From Acanthamoeba sp. SK_2022b (Eukaryota > Discosea > Longamoebia > Acanthamoebidae): DNA of 64,000 nucleotides. The stretch is from the NCBI GenBank assembly GCA_027943245.1, contig JANDJZ010001748.1, positions 84,456 to 148,455 on the forward strand, in the 5' to 3' direction. Below the pieces are notes generated by a model that saw only the letters and a program-made list of their open reading frames with translations, searched no databases and had not been told where the DNA came from. How positions within the stretch are numbered: position 1 is the stretch's first letter; the number at the start of each line of letters is the position of its first letter. A program made the position numbers and the translations under genes. Of this stretch, positions 17,793 through 28,371 are shown in pieces.

Positions 17793-18703
17793 CAGGATTT
17801 CCCCCGTTTGGCGCGCGGATGCGCGGCATCGTACACGTTCGCCAGATGTTGAAAGTCGAGGTGGGTATAAATTTGCGTGGTGGTCAGGTTGGCGTGGCCG
17901 AGCAGCTCCTGCACCGCGCGCAGATCGCCGCTGGACTCCAGCATGTGGGTAGCGAAGGAGTGGCGCAGCTTGTGCGGGTGGATATGGCTGTTGACGCCCT
18001 GTTTCACGCCCCATTCGGCGAAGCGCTTTTGCACATTGCGCGTCGAAATGCGCCGCCCCTGATTGGACAGGAACATCGCGTCATCTTCCGGCCCGAACAG
18101 ATCGCGCATCGCCAGCCAGTGTTCCAGCCAGGTGACGGCGGTGCGCCCGATCGGCAATTTGCGCTCTTTGCTGCCTTTCCCCATCACCCACACCTCGCCG
18201 GCGGCCATGTCGACATGGCGGCAATCCAGCCCCACCAGCTCGGAGAGGCGCAGGCCGGCGCCGTACATCACCTCCAGCATGGCGCGATCGCGCACCGCCA
18301 GCGGATCGTTGAGATCGATCTCCAGCAGCTGGTTCATTTCATCGACGTCGATGTTTTTCGGCAGATGGCGGCCGCTGCGCGGCGTGCGGATGCCTTTGGC
18401 GGGGTTGGCGTGCAATACGCCCTGGCTGACCAGCCAGTCGAGGAAACTGCGCAACGAAGAGAGCCGCAGCGCCAGGCTGGCGGACTGCAGGCCGGCGCGT
18501 TTGCTGCGCGCCGCCAGCATGCGCACCCGGGCGGCGTCCAGCGCCGTCCAGTCGGTGACGCCAATCTCCTGCGCCAGGCACATCAGCGCCGCCAGCTGGC
18601 GCGAATAGCTGAGCTGCGTCAGCGGGCTGAGTTGCCGTTCTACCTTGAGATAACGCAGAAAAGCGTCCACCGGCTGCTGCAGGCTGGGCGCAATCGGCGT
18701 CAT
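17792..18703 (-). CDS. xerC: Site-specific tyrosine recombinase XerC
   Basis: XerC, with XerD, resolves chromosome dimers at dif. The 303-residue product has an N-terminal SAM-like core-binding domain and a C-terminal catalytic domain. The catalytic residues are visible: Arg in [12 protein letters not shown], Lys in [11 protein letters not shown], HxxR in [12 protein letters not shown], His in [10 protein letters not shown], and the nucleophile Tyr in IYTHLDF. It overlaps yigA by ATGA at its start and yigB at its stop, giving the usual dapF-yigA-xerC-yigB operon. Confidence 0.97.
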   Translation of the reverse strand: MTPIAPSLQQPVDAFLRYLKVERQLSPLTQLSYSRQLAALMCLAQEIGVTDWTALDAARVRMLAARSKRAGLQSASLALRLSSLRSFLDWLVSQGVLHANPAKGIRTPRSGRHLPKNIDVDEMNQLLEIDLNDPLAVRDRAMLEVMYGAGLRLSELVGLDCRHVDMAAGEVWVMGKGSKERKLPIGRTAVTWLEHWLAMRDLFGPEDDAMFLSNQGRRISTRNVQKRFAEWGVKQGVNSHIHPHKLRHSFATHMLESSGDLRAVQELLGHANLTTTQIYTHLDFQHLANVYDAAHPRAKRGKS

Positions 18704-19413
18704 GCGCGTTCGACCCAGCGTTCCAGCAGTTCCGGCAGCATGCGCGCCAGTTGATTGAGCATCACCGTGCCCATGCCCTGCTGATAGTGTTGCGTATCGC
18801 GGCTGCTGAAGATCACCATGCCCAGTTCGCCGTCGTCGCCCAGCATCGACAGCGCCACCGAGCCAATCTGGCCAATCTGTTTGGCCTGCGGCAGCAGCAG
18901 CAGCAGTTCGGGGCCGTTCAGGCCGCCGAGGTAGTGTTGTTCGCTGCCCAGCCGCTGAATGCGGAACGGCTCGAACGCCGAACGCGTCAGCGCCAGGTGG
19001 GTAAAGTCGGAAGGCGCGCCGATCTTCCAGCGTTCGGCGAACAGGCGCACCGTGGCACCGGCCAAACCGAAGCCGCGCGCCCAGCGCTGCAGCCGGTTGA
19101 GCATGTCCTGCAGGCTATCGGCGGTGGCCAAATCGGCCTGCAGGTGCAGCAACCGGGCGAACAGCGCTTCGTTGGCGCTGGCCTGTTCCATCAACAGCGT
19201 GATCTCTTCTTCCAGCCGTTCGATGTGATTGCGCTGGCGGGCCAGATGCCATTCCACCAGCGAAACGGTGCCGCGCACCGGGTGCGGCACGCGCATCTGC
19301 TCAACCTGGCGTGCGTTGCGAATAAAGAAATCCGGGTTCTGCAGCAGATACTGCATTACGGTGTCGTCATCCAGCGCCAGGCCGGCGACGCTCTGTTCTT
19401 CTACGCTCTTCAT
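18700..19413 (-). CDS. yigA: DUF484 protein YigA
   Basis: This 237-residue protein belongs to the DUF484 family and has no established function. It has an N-terminal helical part ([16 protein letters not shown]), a coiled-coil-like stretch around [15 protein letters not shown], and a GAF-like C-terminal half. It is joined by four-base ATGA overlaps to dapF upstream and xerC downstream, an arrangement that is strongly conserved in gamma-proteobacteria. Confidence 0.9.
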   Translation of the reverse strand: MKSVEEQSVAGLALDDDTVMQYLLQNPDFFIRNARQVEQMRVPHPVRGTVSLVEWHLARQRNHIERLEEEITLLMEQASANEALFARLLHLQADLATADSLQDMLNRLQRWARGFGLAGATVRLFAERWKIGAPSDFTHLALTRSAFEPFRIQRLGSEQHYLGGLNGPELLLLLPQAKQIGQIGSVALSMLGDDGELGMVIFSSRDTQHYQQGMGTVMLNQLARMLPELLERWVERA

Positions 19414-20234
19414 AGATGAATAAATCCGTCATAGACATGGGTTGCCGGGCCGGTCATAAACAGCGGGTTGCCCGGCCCTTTCCAGCGAATATGCAGGCTG
19501 CCGCCCGGCAGTTCTACATGCACCTCTTCTGACAGCAATTCCTGTTGGATCCCCACCGCCACCGCCGCACAGGCGCCGCTGCCGCAGGCCTGCGTTTCGC
19601 CGGCGCCGCGCTCGTAAACGCGCAGCTTGATGTGATCGCGGCTGACCACCTGCATAAAGCCGATGTTGGCCCGTTCCGGGAAGCGCTCATGCCCTTCCAG
19701 CACCGGCCCGAGCAGCTCCACCTTGGCGGTTTTTACATCATCCACCTGCAAAACACAATGCGGGTTGCCCATCGACACCACGCCGCACAGCACGGTCTGT
19801 TCCGCCGCGCGCATGATGTAGGTCTTTTCGGCCTTGGCGGCGCGGAACGGCACCGCCTGCGGATCGAAGTTCGGCTCACCCATGTTGACGCACACCAGAT
19901 CGTCGTCGGTGACGCTGAGCACCATGCGCCCGGTTTGGGTGCTGACGCGGATATCGCGCTTGTTGGTCAGCCCTTTCAGCCGCACAAAGCGCGCGAAGCA
20001 GCGTGCGCCGTTGCCGCACTGCGCCACTTCGCTGCCGTCGGCGTTGAAAATTCGGTAGTGAAAATCCAGCTCGGGATCGTAAGGCGGTTCTACCACCAGC
20101 ATCTGGTCAAAGCCGACGCCCAGGTGCCGATCGGCCAGCCGGCGGATCAGCTCAGGTGAAAAATAGACATTCTGTGTAACGGCATCGACCACCATAAAGT
20201 CGTTGCCCAGACCGTGCATTTTGGAGAACTGCAT
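19410..20234 (-). CDS. dapF: Diaminopimelate epimerase DapF
   Basis: DapF interconverts LL- and meso-diaminopimelate for lysine and peptidoglycan synthesis. The 274-residue product has both catalytic cysteines, in [13 protein letters not shown] and [13 protein letters not shown]. The N-terminus [12 protein letters not shown] is typical. GGAG lies about seven bases before the ATG. It overlaps yigA by four bases. lptM lies upstream in the same direction. Confidence 0.97.
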   Translation of the reverse strand: MQFSKMHGLGNDFMVVDAVTQNVYFSPELIRRLADRHLGVGFDQMLVVEPPYDPELDFHYRIFNADGSEVAQCGNGARCFARFVRLKGLTNKRDIRVSTQTGRMVLSVTDDDLVCVNMGEPNFDPQAVPFRAAKAEKTYIMRAAEQTVLCGVVSMGNPHCVLQVDDVKTAKVELLGPVLEGHERFPERANIGFMQVVSRDHIKLRVYERGAGETQACGSGACAAVAVGIQQELLSEEVHVELPGGSLHIRWKGPGNPLFMTGPATHVYDGFIHL

Positions 20235-20305
20235 ATCATACTCCGCTATCTGGACGCGCTATCCGTCTTGATTTTGCGGCGGCGCTCGCCACCGCAAACA
20301 GGGTG

Positions 20306-20518
20306 TTACTGGTCGACCATCGACGGTTTTTGCTGAGAGCCAGACTGCTCCTGCTGGTTCTTTTGCACCTGATCGCCCGTTTGCACCGGCGGCTTGGCCG
20401 GTTTTTGGCCGGCGGAATCGGCAGGTGGGAAGTAAAGCGGGCCCTTCAGACCACAGCCGGCGAGGCCGGTAAGCAGAACTGCCATCAGCGCATAGCGTAG
20501 TTGTTTTTTCATTTGCAT
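20306..20518 (-). CDS. lptM: LPS-assembly associated lipoprotein LptM (YifL)
   Basis: LptM is a small lipoprotein that in E. coli supports oxidative maturation of the LPS translocon LptD-LptE. The 70-residue product has a signal peptide ending in the lipobox LAGC, then CGLKGPLYFPPADS, the conserved block after the lipidated Cys. The rest is a low-complexity Pro/Gln/Lys tail. Two starts exist, ATG at 20518 and at 20512. AGG fits the first better. Confidence 0.88.
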   Translation of the reverse strand: MQMKKQLRYALMAVLLTGLAGCGLKGPLYFPPADSAGQKPAKPPVQTGDQVQKNQQEQSGSQQKPSMVDQ

Positions 20519-20590
20519 TAATGCCTGTAATTCATGCGTCCAAGGTCTCTATAATCGCAGGTGGATCATGAAAAGCAATAGGAATTGAAT

Positions 20591-20911
20591 ATGAACGACA
20601 GCGAGTTTCATCAGTTGGCCGACCAGCTGATGCTGAATATTGAAGAGACACTGGACGATTTTGACGGCGATGCGGACATCGATTACGAAACCAATGGCGG
20701 CGTGATGACGCTGAGCTTCGAAAACGGCACCAAAATCGTCATCAACCGCCAAGAGCCACTGCACCAGGTGTGGCTCGCCACCAAGGCCGGCGGTTACCAC
20801 TTCAACTACCGCGACGGCGTCTGGCTATGCGATCGCAGCGGGCAGCCGTTTTATCAGCTGCTCAGCGAAGCGGCCAGCGCACAGGCCGGTGAGGAACTGC
20901 AGTTTTCCTGA
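20591..20911 (+). CDS. cyaY: Frataxin-like iron protein CyaY
   Basis: CyaY is the bacterial frataxin, an iron-binding regulator of IscS-based Fe-S cluster assembly. The ATG at 20591 with AGGA upstream gives 106 residues, as in E. coli. An in-frame TTG two codons earlier is unlikely. The acidic first helix ([16 protein letters not shown]) and the sheet motif [21 protein letters not shown] are conserved. It is divergent from lptM and convergent with cyaA. Confidence 0.96.
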   Translation: MNDSEFHQLADQLMLNIEETLDDFDGDADIDYETNGGVMTLSFENGTKIVINRQEPLHQVWLATKAGGYHFNYRDGVWLCDRSGQPFYQLLSEAASAQAGEELQFS

Positions 20912-20947
20912 GGCGATGCAGGGCTCGGCAACCGAGCCCTTGCGGCG

Positions 20948-23500
20948 TCAATGCAGCTGGAACTGCTGTTTGAGCGGCTGTGCGGCGCCATCGGCCACCG
21001 TCACGCACAGGCTGGACAGCACGTTGCTGCGGAACGGGATCACCTGCGTGCGCCCGTCGAGCTGCACGATCTGATAGAACTGCGGCAGGTTGAAGTTGAT
21101 GAAGCTGGAGCCGTAGGTGAAGCGATCGTGCGATGAGGAGTAGAAGCGGCTGACGTCGCGCACCAGCTCCTCTTTACTGCCCTCGCAGTGGTGATACACC
21201 TCCACCCGATTCGACTCGTCCAGAATATAGATGTTGAAGCCCTTGTCGTCCGAGGTGTCTTCGAAGAAGAACTGGATGATCCCCTCGCTGGCGAAGCCAT
21301 CTACCACCGGCGGCAGATGCACCTGATCGGTTTCCACCTTGATAGACAGGCCGTGCAGCTTGTTGTTGGAGATGGCGCCGTAAAACTCCACCGCGTTCTC
21401 CAGCTTTTGCACCGACACGCTCAGGCGTTCGAAGAACAGCCCCCAGGTCTGCCCGGCGACGCGTACCGCCTTGAAGCGGCCGGGCTCCAGGCGGGTGCTG
21501 GACAGGCGCAGCTCAATGCACTCCGATACCAACTGCTGGATGCGGGTGCGGATCAGGCCGCGCAGGTGCTGGCTGTAGCAGAACACTTCCACCGACTCCG
21601 GCGGCGCGGCGTCCTGGTGCATTTTGCCGAGAATGGTTTTCAGCGCTTCCAGCACCGACTGTTCGCCGCTGAAATGCAGGGTGCGCACTTCGTTCCAGGA
21701 GTTGCGGTACAGCAGATCGATGCTGCCGACCAGGCACTGCTGCTGCTGGCCGAAGCTGAACACGTCCAGCTTGCGGAAATCGAAGTGCACCACCTGGTTG
21801 CGGAAGGCGGCGGTCGGATCGTTTTCCAGATTGACGATGATCGCCAGATGGCGAATTTCGCACGGGCTGTACAGCGCTTTCGGCGTCGGCGCCGGCAGGC
21901 GCAGCGGGAAGTGATGAGAAACGTCGGCCACCAGTTCCTGCAGCTTGGCGGTGTCGCACAGGTTGCCGCTCTTGATGTGCAGGCGGGTCTGCGGAGTCAG
22001 CAGGCCGTTGAAATAGGCCCAGGCCACCAGCTTGTTCAGGTAGCGGTTATATTCCAGCGGCTGATGGCTGACGATCGAATCCATGGCCGGCGCCTGATTA
22101 TACAGGTACCAGCCGGTGCGGTTGGCGCGGCCAACCGGCACGTGAATAAAGGTTAAATCGTTTTCCGACAGGTCCGGCGAAATCTGCGGGTTCACCAGCG
22201 TCACCTTGCCGGGCAGCGCCTCGAACGCCGCGTACAGTTTGCGGGTCAGCACGCCGATATCCTGCGGGCTGGCGCTGACGCTGAGGTTGTTGCGGCGGGC
22301 GAAACGGATCAGGTTGCGGTAGCTCTGCATCATCGCGTCGAGCAACTCGTTATGCGCTTCACGCACCCGTTCGATTTTCCAGTTGGCGCGGTTGTCCAGC
22401 ATCGCCAGACGCTCTTCGCTCCAGCCCCACTCGCTGACCAGCTGGCTGAGGATCTCGCGCCGCCAGCCGACGCAGGCCTTGGCCAGCGACAGTTTTTCAC
22501 ACACTTTCAGGTAGAAACAGCGGCGGGCCAGATCGAGGCGGGTGGTGTCGTTGATGTCGGTCAGGTAGCGGGTCACGCGCTCGAGCATCATGCAATAGGC
22601 ATCGAGCCCGAAGCTGACGATCTCCCCCTGATGCAGGCGGTGTTTGATGTCCGTCGCCAGCAGCTGGGTATTGGGGTATTCCCAGGAATAGGCTTCCAGC
22701 AGCAGGGTCTTCAGCACCGCCTTGTAAGGCGAATCGATGCTCTTGTACAGCTGCCACAGGCTGGCGCCGAAATACTCTTCCGCCGACAGCGAACTCAGGC
22801 CGCCGAGATCCAGCCACTCGTTCGGCGTCAGCGCGCCCTGCGCGTACAGCGACAGCACGTATTCATCGTAGTGCGCTTCTTCTTCGCCCGGCACCATGTT
22901 CCACAGGATGCGTTTGCCGGCCAGGCGCACCGCGGTGCGGTAGAATTCGTCGAGCAACAGGATATGCTGCGTCGAGCCGCAGTCTTCGCCGCCCAGGCTG
23001 CCGCTTTCATTATGGCGGAAGCGGTTTTCGTCGATCAGGAAGAAGCTGACTTCCACCCCCATCGAGGCGGCCCACTTCTCAAGCAGGCTGCATTTTTGCT
23101 GCAGGCGGGTGCGTTCTTCGTTGTCCAGCCAGGACTGGTGGCAGACCCAGATGTCGAGATCCGAGCTGCAGCTTTGGCCGATAGACGAGGTGCTGCCCAT
23201 CGAGTAGACGCCGGTGATCGGCAGCTCGCCGCTGGCCGGTTTGTCAAACGGGCTGCCCCATTTGTCTTCTAAATCGTTCAGGTAATCTTGTTGAGTTTCA
23301 TCAGGCGTGTAGAGGCAAATGCCATGGGGAACGTTACCGTTCAGGTAACCCGGCATCAGCGGGTGGTGGTGGTGCAGTAAGGTGGGCAGCAGACTGTATA
23401 CCCGTTGAAACGCGGGCTTCATAGCCGCCAGGGCGCGATCGACGCGTAGCTGATTGATCGCATCCAGTCTCTGCTTCAATGTCTCGATGTAGAGGTACAA
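20948..23500 (-). CDS. cyaA: Class I adenylate cyclase CyaA
   Basis: CyaA makes cAMP from ATP and is controlled by the PTS. It is not a secreted toxin. The 850-residue protein matches E. coli CyaA almost end to end. The N-terminal catalytic half carries [21 protein letters not shown] with the nucleotidyltransferase acidic pair, and the C-terminal half is regulatory. Translation starts at TTG, as in E. coli, where the weak codon limits synthesis. The last 20 residues diverge from E. coli. A CRP site lies upstream. Confidence 0.97.
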   Translation of the reverse strand: MYLYIETLKQRLDAINQLRVDRALAAMKPAFQRVYSLLPTLLHHHHPLMPGYLNGNVPHGICLYTPDETQQDYLNDLEDKWGSPFDKPASGELPITGVYSMGSTSSIGQSCSSDLDIWVCHQSWLDNEERTRLQQKCSLLEKWAASMGVEVSFFLIDENRFRHNESGSLGGEDCGSTQHILLLDEFYRTAVRLAGKRILWNMVPGEEEAHYDEYVLSLYAQGALTPNEWLDLGGLSSLSAEEYFGASLWQLYKSIDSPYKAVLKTLLLEAYSWEYPNTQLLATDIKHRLHQGEIVSFGLDAYCMMLERVTRYLTDINDTTRLDLARRCFYLKVCEKLSLAKACVGWRREILSQLVSEWGWSEERLAMLDNRANWKIERVREAHNELLDAMMQSYRNLIRFARRNNLSVSASPQDIGVLTRKLYAAFEALPGKVTLVNPQISPDLSENDLTFIHVPVGRANRTGWYLYNQAPAMDSIVSHQPLEYNRYLNKLVAWAYFNGLLTPQTRLHIKSGNLCDTAKLQELVADVSHHFPLRLPAPTPKALYSPCEIRHLAIIVNLENDPTAAFRNQVVHFDFRKLDVFSFGQQQQCLVGSIDLLYRNSWNEVRTLHFSGEQSVLEALKTILGKMHQDAAPPESVEVFCYSQHLRGLIRTRIQQLVSECIELRLSSTRLEPGRFKAVRVAGQTWGLFFERLSVSVQKLENAVEFYGAISNNKLHGLSIKVETDQVHLPPVVDGFASEGIIQFFFEDTSDDKGFNIYILDESNRVEVYHHCEGSKEELVRDVSRFYSSSHDRFTYGSSFINFNLPQFYQIVQLDGRTQVIPFRSNVLSSLCVTVADGAAQPLKQQFQLH

Positions 23501-23593
23501 GACGTCTCGCCTGATTATCCCGGTGTTTAGAAAAAAACCCGTATTCCATAAGCGCCGTTAGTGTAAGAAGAATATTTGGCGACTTATTGCTGG

Positions 23594-23615
23594 AAACGTG
23601 ATCAATTTAACACCT
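23594..23615 (-). promoter_or_regulatory. CRP site upstream of cyaA
   Basis: The 22 bases contain GTTAAATTGATCAC on the minus strand, which as I recall is the same core as the characterised CRP site over the E. coli cyaA P2 promoter. CRP-cAMP would then repress cyaA as feedback. The remaining 23501-23816 holds the divergent hemC promoter and no gene. Confidence 0.75.
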
Positions 23616-23757
23616 TGCTGATTGACCGTAAAGGAGGTAACGCTTCACAATTATTGTAGCGCTTCCCTAAACGATTTACCCGCAGTGTTAACTGCCCCAA
23701 AGCACATCACACGTCCCTTTGATTCCGTTGTCCTTTTTCCGCCTCCGGCTTCTTGCA

Positions 23758-23786
23758 CTGACAGTATTGGCTCTCAGTGGTAGGAT
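23758..23786 (+). promoter_or_regulatory. hemC promoter candidate
   Basis: CTGACA (23758-23763) and TAGGAT (23781-23786) are 17 bases apart and 31 bases before the hemC ATG. This is a plausible sigma-70 promoter for the hemCDXY operon. Confidence 0.5.
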
Positions 23787-23816
23787 GGATGGCGAAATAT
23801 AAAAACGGTAACAAGC

Positions 23817-24758
23817 ATGTTAGACAAAATTATTCGAATTGCCACCCGACAAAGCCCGCTTGCACTTTGGCAAGCACATTATGTGCAGCAACGTCTGATG
23901 GCCTGCCATCCCGGCCTGCAGGTCGAGTTGGTGCCGATGGTCACGCGCGGCGACGTTATTCTGGATACGCCGCTGGCGAAAGTCGGCGGTAAAGGCCTGT
24001 TTGTTAAAGAACTCGAGCTGGCGCTGCTGGAAGGTCGCGCCGACATCGCCGTGCACTCGATGAAAGACGTGCCGGTCGATTTCCCTGCCGGCCTGGGCTT
24101 GACCACCATTTGCGAACGCGAAGATCCGCGCGACGCTTTTGTTTCTAACCGTTTCGCCTCGCTCGATCAGCTGCCGCAGGGCAGCGTGGTCGGCACTTCC
24201 AGCCTGCGCCGCCAGTGCCAACTGCGTGAACGTCGCCCGGATCTGATCGTGCGCGACCTGCGCGGCAACGTCGGCACTCGCCTGGCCAAGCTGGACAACG
24301 GCGATTACGACGCGATTATTCTGGCGGTGGCCGGCCTGAAACGCCTGGGGCTGGAGCAACGCATCCGCAGCCCGCTGAGCGCCGAAGAGTGCCTGCCGGC
24401 GGTCGGCCAGGGTGCGGTCGGCATTGAATGCCGCCTCGACGACAGCGTCACCCGCGCGCTGCTGGTGCCGCTAAACCATGCGGCCACCGAAACCCGCGTA
24501 CGCGCCGAACGGGCGATGAACACCCGTCTGGAAGGCGGCTGCCAGGTGCCGATCGGCAGCTATGCCGAACTGGATGGCGACAGCCTGTGGCTGCGTGCCC
24601 TGGTCGGTGCGCCGGACGGCAGCCAGATGGTGCGCGGCGAACGCCGCGGCCCGGCCGCCGAGGCCGAACGGATGGGCGTTGAGCTGGCGGAAGAGCTGCT
24701 GGCGCGCGGCGCACGCGAGATCCTGCGCGAAGTTTACCAGGGAAATCCGCCGGCATGA
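23817..24758 (+). CDS. hemC: Hydroxymethylbilane synthase HemC
   Basis: HemC (porphobilinogen deaminase) joins four porphobilinogens into hydroxymethylbilane in haem and sirohaem synthesis. The 313-residue protein has the N-terminal [49 protein letters not shown] and the cofactor-bearing cysteine in [13 protein letters not shown]. It is divergent from cyaA, as in E. coli, and overlaps hemD by ATGA. Confidence 0.97.
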   Translation: MLDKIIRIATRQSPLALWQAHYVQQRLMACHPGLQVELVPMVTRGDVILDTPLAKVGGKGLFVKELELALLEGRADIAVHSMKDVPVDFPAGLGLTTICEREDPRDAFVSNRFASLDQLPQGSVVGTSSLRRQCQLRERRPDLIVRDLRGNVGTRLAKLDNGDYDAIILAVAGLKRLGLEQRIRSPLSAEECLPAVGQGAVGIECRLDDSVTRALLVPLNHAATETRVRAERAMNTRLEGGCQVPIGSYAELDGDSLWLRALVGAPDGSQMVRGERRGPAAEAERMGVELAEELLARGAREILREVYQGNPPA

Positions 24759-25495
24759 CGATCCTGGTAACCCGCCCATCGCCTTCGGGCGAGCAGTTAG
24801 TGAGCCGGCTGCGCGCACTCGGCCGGGTTGCCTATCATGCACCGCTGATCGACTTCGCCCCCGGCGGCGATCTGCCGCAGCTGCCGCAAGCGTTGCAGCA
24901 GCTTAGCGCCGGCGATCTGGTGTTCGTGCTGTCGCAGCATTCGGTGAACTATGCCGATTCGGTCATCGGCCGCGCCGGGCTGAGCTGGCCCGCGCACCTG
25001 ACTTATTACGCCATCGGCCGCACCACCGGGCTGGCGCTGCACCGTATCAGCAGTTTGCCGGTGGAATACCCGCGTGAACGCGAGATCAGCGAAACGCTGC
25101 TGCTGCTGCCGGCGCTGCAAAAGCTGGCGGGCAAACGCGCGCTGATTTTGCGCGGCAACGGCGGCCGCGAGCTGCTGGGCACGACGCTGAGCGAGCGCGG
25201 CGCCGACGTCAGCTATTATGAATGCTATCAACGCAGCCCGGTGCACTACGACGGCAGCGAGCAAAGCGCCCACTGGCAGCGTGCCGGTGTGGATACGCTG
25301 GTGGTGACCAGCGGTGAAATGTTACAACAGCTCTATACTTTAGTTCCTGATTACTATCGTTCTTCATGGCTGCTGCGTTGCCGCCTGGTAGTAGTGAGCG
25401 AACGCCTGGCTACCCTCGCCCGGGACTTGGGCTGGCGTACGATTCGGGTAGCTGACAACGCCGATAATGACGCGCTGATCCGCGCGCTACAATAA
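24755..25495 (+). CDS. hemD: Uroporphyrinogen-III synthase HemD
   Basis: HemD closes hydroxymethylbilane to uroporphyrinogen III with inversion of ring D. The 246-residue protein has the two-domain family pattern, with LVTRPSPSG at the N-terminus, [29 protein letters not shown] and a C-terminal [16 protein letters not shown]. Its start overlaps the hemC stop by four bases, so the two are translationally coupled. Confidence 0.95.
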   Translation: MTILVTRPSPSGEQLVSRLRALGRVAYHAPLIDFAPGGDLPQLPQALQQLSAGDLVFVLSQHSVNYADSVIGRAGLSWPAHLTYYAIGRTTGLALHRISSLPVEYPREREISETLLLLPALQKLAGKRALILRGNGGRELLGTTLSERGADVSYYECYQRSPVHYDGSEQSAHWQRAGVDTLVVTSGEMLQQLYTLVPDYYRSSWLLRCRLVVVSERLATLARDLGWRTIRVADNADNDALIRALQ

Positions 25496-25517
25496 TCTGA
25501 CTATGGGATGTGCCACT

Positions 25518-26642
25518 ATGACGGAACAAAATACCCCATCCGCCCCGGTTGAAGAGCCAACCACCGCGGTTGAGAGCTCCCAGCAGCCAGCCGCTGCCAG
25601 CCGCAAAGGAAAGAACACCGGCCCGGTGCTCGGCGCGATCGCTATCGTGCTGGTCATCGCCCTCGGCGCGGGCGGCTATTACCACACGCACAAGCAGGCG
25701 CAACAGCTGATCGCCGCCAATCAGGCGCTGCAGCAGCAGCTTGAAGGCGTGAAGCAGAGCCAACAGCAGGAAAGAAATGCGCTGGAGGGCCTGTTGCAGC
25801 AGCAGGGTAAAACCCTGGACGCCGCCGATCGCGAGCAGGCGAATCTGGCGCGCCAATTGAGCGAACTGCAGGAAAAAGTGGCGACCATCTCCGGCAGCGA
25901 CGCCAAAACCTGGCTGCTGGCGCAGGCCGATTTCCTGGTGAAAATGGCCGGCCGCAAGCTGTGGAGCGATCAGGACGTCACCAGCGCCGCCGCGCTGCTG
26001 AAAAGCGCCGACGCCAGCCTGGCGGACATGAACGATCCGAGCCTGCTCGACGTGCGCCGCGCCATTACCGAAGACATCAGCACGCTTTCTACGCTGACCC
26101 AGATCGATTACGACGGCATCATCCTCAAGGTCAATCAGCTGTCCAATCAGGTGGATAACCTGCGTCTGGCGGATAACGACACCGACGAAGCGCCGATGGA
26201 TCAAAACAGCAGCGAACTCTCCAGCTCGATCGGCGAGTGGCGGCAGAACCTGGCCAAGAGCTGGCGCAATTTCATGGCCGACTTCATCACCATCCGTCGC
26301 CGCGACACCAGCGCCGAGCCGCTGCTGGCACCGAACCAGGACATCTACCTGCGCGAAAACATCCGTTCGCGCCTTCTGGTGGCCGCGCAGGCCATCCCGC
26401 GCCACCAGAACGAGACCTACAAGCAATCGCTGGAAACCGTCTCCACCTGGGTGCGCGCCTATTTCGACGCCACCGATCCGGCGACCAAGGCCTTCCTGGA
26501 AGAGCTGGACAGCCTGGGCCAACAGTCGATCTCGATGGACGTGCCGGATCAGCTGAAAAGCCAGCCGCTGCTGGAAAAAGTGATGCAGACCCGGGTGCGC
26601 AACCTGATGACCCAGTCCCCTGCCGCTCACCAGGAGGGTTAA
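25518..26642 (+). CDS. hemX: HemX-family membrane protein
   Basis: HemX is encoded in the haem operon but its function is not settled. It was once called a uroporphyrinogen III methylase without good support. The ATG at 25518 ([10 protein letters not shown]) gives 374 residues. A GTG/ATG-like upstream extension to 25503 is unlikely. It has a short cytoplasmic N-terminus, one membrane segment near residues 39-58, a Gln-rich coiled coil, and the conserved block [27 protein letters not shown]. hemY follows after three bases. Confidence 0.92.
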   Translation: MTEQNTPSAPVEEPTTAVESSQQPAAASRKGKNTGPVLGAIAIVLVIALGAGGYYHTHKQAQQLIAANQALQQQLEGVKQSQQQERNALEGLLQQQGKTLDAADREQANLARQLSELQEKVATISGSDAKTWLLAQADFLVKMAGRKLWSDQDVTSAAALLKSADASLADMNDPSLLDVRRAITEDISTLSTLTQIDYDGIILKVNQLSNQVDNLRLADNDTDEAPMDQNSSELSSSIGEWRQNLAKSWRNFMADFITIRRRDTSAEPLLAPNQDIYLRENIRSRLLVAAQAIPRHQNETYKQSLETVSTWVRAYFDATDPATKAFLEELDSLGQQSISMDVPDQLKSQPLLEKVMQTRVRNLMTQSPAAHQEG

Positions 26643-26645
26643 GCC

Positions 26646-27842
26646 ATGTTACGCGTGCTATTTCTGTTCCTGGTGGTGATCGCCAGCGTGGTGCTCGGGC
26701 CGATGCTGGCCGGGCATCAGGGCTATGTGCTGATCCAGACCGATAATTACAATATTGAAACCAGCGTCACCGGCCTGGTGATTATGCTGGTGCTGCTGTT
26801 CGTGGTGCTGCTGGCGATCGAGTGGATCCTGCGCCGCATCTTCCGTACCGGCGCCCGCACGCGCGGTTGGTTTATCGGCCGCAAGCGCACCCGCGCGCGC
26901 CAGCAAACCAAAGCCGCGCTGATCAAGCTGGCGGAAGGCGACTACAAGCAGGTCGAGAAGCTGATGACGCGCAACGCCGACCACGCCGAACAGCCGGTGG
27001 TGAACTACCTGCTGGCCGCCGAGGCCGCACAGCAACGCGGCGACGACTTCCGTACCAATCAGTATCTGGAGCGCGCCGCCGAAGCGGCCGACACCGATCA
27101 ACTGCCGGTGGACATTACCCGGGTTCGCATCCAGCTGGCGCAGGGCGAGAACCACGCCGCGCGCCACGGCGTCGATCGCCTGCTGAACCAGGCGCCGCGT
27201 CATCCGGAAGTGCTGCGTCTGGCGGAACAAGCCTATCTGCGCACTGGCGCCTACGCGTCGCTGCTGGAAGTGCTGCCGTCGATGCGTAAAATCGAACTCC
27301 ACAGCGAAGAACAGCTGCAGGCTCTGCAGCAACAGGCGTACATCGGGCTGATGAATCAGGCGATGGCGGACGAAGGCAGCGAAGGCCTGAAGCGCTGGTG
27401 GAAAGATCAGAGCCGCAAGACGCGTCACGAAGTGCCGCTGCAAATCGCGATGGTGGAACACCTGATCGAATGCAACGACCACGAACTGGCGCAGGAGATT
27501 GTGCTCGACAGCCTGAAGCGCCAATACGACGAGCGCCTGGTGCTGTTGCTGCCGCGGCTGAAATCCGGCAACCCCGAGCAGTTGGAAAGAGCGCTGCGTC
27601 AGCAGATGAAACAACACGGCGCGACGCCGCTGCTGAACAGCACGCTGGGGCAGCTGTTGATGAAGCACGGCGAGTGGCAGCAAGCGGCCGACGCCTTCCG
27701 TGAAGCGCTGAAACAGCGCCCGGATGCCTACGACTACGCCTGGTTGGCCGATACGCTGGAGAAACTGCATCGTTCGGATGAAGCGGCGCAGATGCGGCGT
27801 GAGGGGCTGATGTTGACGCTGAAACAGAACGGCGGCGAATAA
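26646..27842 (+). CDS. hemY: HemY protoheme IX biogenesis TPR protein
   Basis: HemY of enterobacteria is an inner-membrane TPR protein needed for normal haem flux. It is unrelated to the Gram-positive oxidase of the same name. The 398 residues include two N-terminal membrane segments followed by a helical repeat region with TPR-like units, the clearest near EWQQAADAFREALKQRPDAYDYAWLADTL. It is the last gene of hemCDXY and ends before a strong terminator. Confidence 0.93.
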   Translation: MLRVLFLFLVVIASVVLGPMLAGHQGYVLIQTDNYNIETSVTGLVIMLVLLFVVLLAIEWILRRIFRTGARTRGWFIGRKRTRARQQTKAALIKLAEGDYKQVEKLMTRNADHAEQPVVNYLLAAEAAQQRGDDFRTNQYLERAAEAADTDQLPVDITRVRIQLAQGENHAARHGVDRLLNQAPRHPEVLRLAEQAYLRTGAYASLLEVLPSMRKIELHSEEQLQALQQQAYIGLMNQAMADEGSEGLKRWWKDQSRKTRHEVPLQIAMVEHLIECNDHELAQEIVLDSLKRQYDERLVLLLPRLKSGNPEQLERALRQQMKQHGATPLLNSTLGQLLMKHGEWQQAADAFREALKQRPDAYDYAWLADTLEKLHRSDEAAQMRREGLMLTLKQNGGE

Positions 27843-27858
27843 CGCCCTGTCTGAGAGA

Positions 27859-27891
27859 GAAAAGCGCGGCCCCGATGCCGCGCTTTTTTTT
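27859..27891 (+). terminator. hemCDXY terminator
   Basis: The arms AAAGCGCGGC and GCCGCGCTTT pair perfectly around CCCGAT and run into eight T residues. This is a strong intrinsic terminator and lies 22 bases from the convergent glmZ terminator. Confidence 0.9.
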
Positions 27892-27913
27892 GCCCAATGG
27901 CTTTCTGAAGCGC

Positions 27914-28120
27914 AAAAAAAACACTTGCCGCAGGGCAAGTGTATAAAGAAGCAATCAGGTCTAGGACAACAGGGGCGGTGCCTCACTCAACGTTTTGCCC
28001 TGAGCGTGATGACGGGTTAGTCATCGTTCTCGTGGGCGATAGGCACCCTAAATCGGCTCTGCGTCATTCCCAGGGTTTATGAGGCCTAAGGCGAACATAA
28101 GAGGTGGAATGAGCATCTAC
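27914..28120 (-). ncRNA. glmZ: Small regulatory RNA GlmZ
   Basis: GlmZ is an Hfq-binding RNA that activates glmS (glucosamine-6-phosphate synthase) translation. RapZ and RNase E inactivate it by cleavage. The minus strand begins GTAGATGCTCATTCCA, continues with CTCTTATGTTCGCCTTAG, keeps GAATGACGCAGAGCCG, then AACGTTGAGTGA and TGTTGTC...AGACCTG, all shared with E. coli GlmZ as I recall it. It ends in the hairpin ACACTTGCC/GGCAAGTGT followed by T8. The length from predicted start to T-run is 207 nt, the E. coli precursor length. It lies beside hemY, as in E. coli, but aslA is absent. Confidence 0.93.
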
Positions 28121-28131
28121 GCAATAGATAT

Positions 28132-28147
28132 TGCATTTGGCGTGCCA
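28132..28147 (-). promoter_or_regulatory. Sigma-54 promoter of glmZ
   Basis: On the minus strand TGGCAC (28142-28147), five bases and ATGCA (28132-28136) match the sigma-54 pattern TGGCAC-N5-TTGCA except at one base. The -12 and -24 elements sit exactly 12 and 24 bases before the predicted GlmZ start at 28120. The published enterobacterial glmY and glmZ genes use sigma-54 with the activator GlrR. Confidence 0.8.
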
Positions 28148-28185
28148 ACTTTTAAATTTAGGCTCTCAAATAGAAAAATATAGCG

Positions 28186-28198
28186 CAATATATTGAAA
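28186..28198 (-). promoter_or_regulatory. IHF-like site upstream of glmZ
   Basis: The bases CAATATATTGAAA match the inverse IHF consensus YAANNNNTTGATW at all but one position. The site lies 66-78 bases before the GlmZ start, between the sigma-54 promoter and the GlrR sites, where a DNA bend would be expected. A perfect WATCAANNNNTTR match also occurs at 28325-28337. Confidence 0.45.
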
Positions 28199-28276
28199 TT
28201 ATTGTCTTTTTATTTAACCTTCATTTCCCGTCACAAATCACTCTCTGGTGTTCCTTGCCGGCGGCCTTTATCAGGT

Positions 28277-28294
28277 TGTCGCCTCGAAACGACG
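28277..28294. promoter_or_regulatory. GlrR-type activator site 1 of glmZ
   Basis: TGTC-N10-GACG matches the GlrR (YfhA) consensus TGTC-N10-GACA at seven of eight fixed positions. It is centred about 165 bases before the GlmZ start. Confidence 0.55.
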
Positions 28295-28339
28295 ACTTAA
28301 GTCAAAGCTAGCTTTATCTTTTAAAATCAAATAATTATT

Positions 28340-28357
28340 TGTCTCAACCTGACGACA
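28340..28357. promoter_or_regulatory. GlrR-type activator site 2 of glmZ
   Basis: TGTC-N10-GACA is a perfect match to the GlrR consensus, centred 63 bases upstream of site 1 (close to six helical turns). Confidence 0.7.
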
Positions 28358-28371
28358 GCACAGGATGGTAT

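Noticed and set aside
17793..18014. N-terminal extension of YigB over xerC
   Set aside because: The extra 74 residues are Arg/Pro-rich out-of-frame xerC sequence. The conserved protein begins MHFYRPL.
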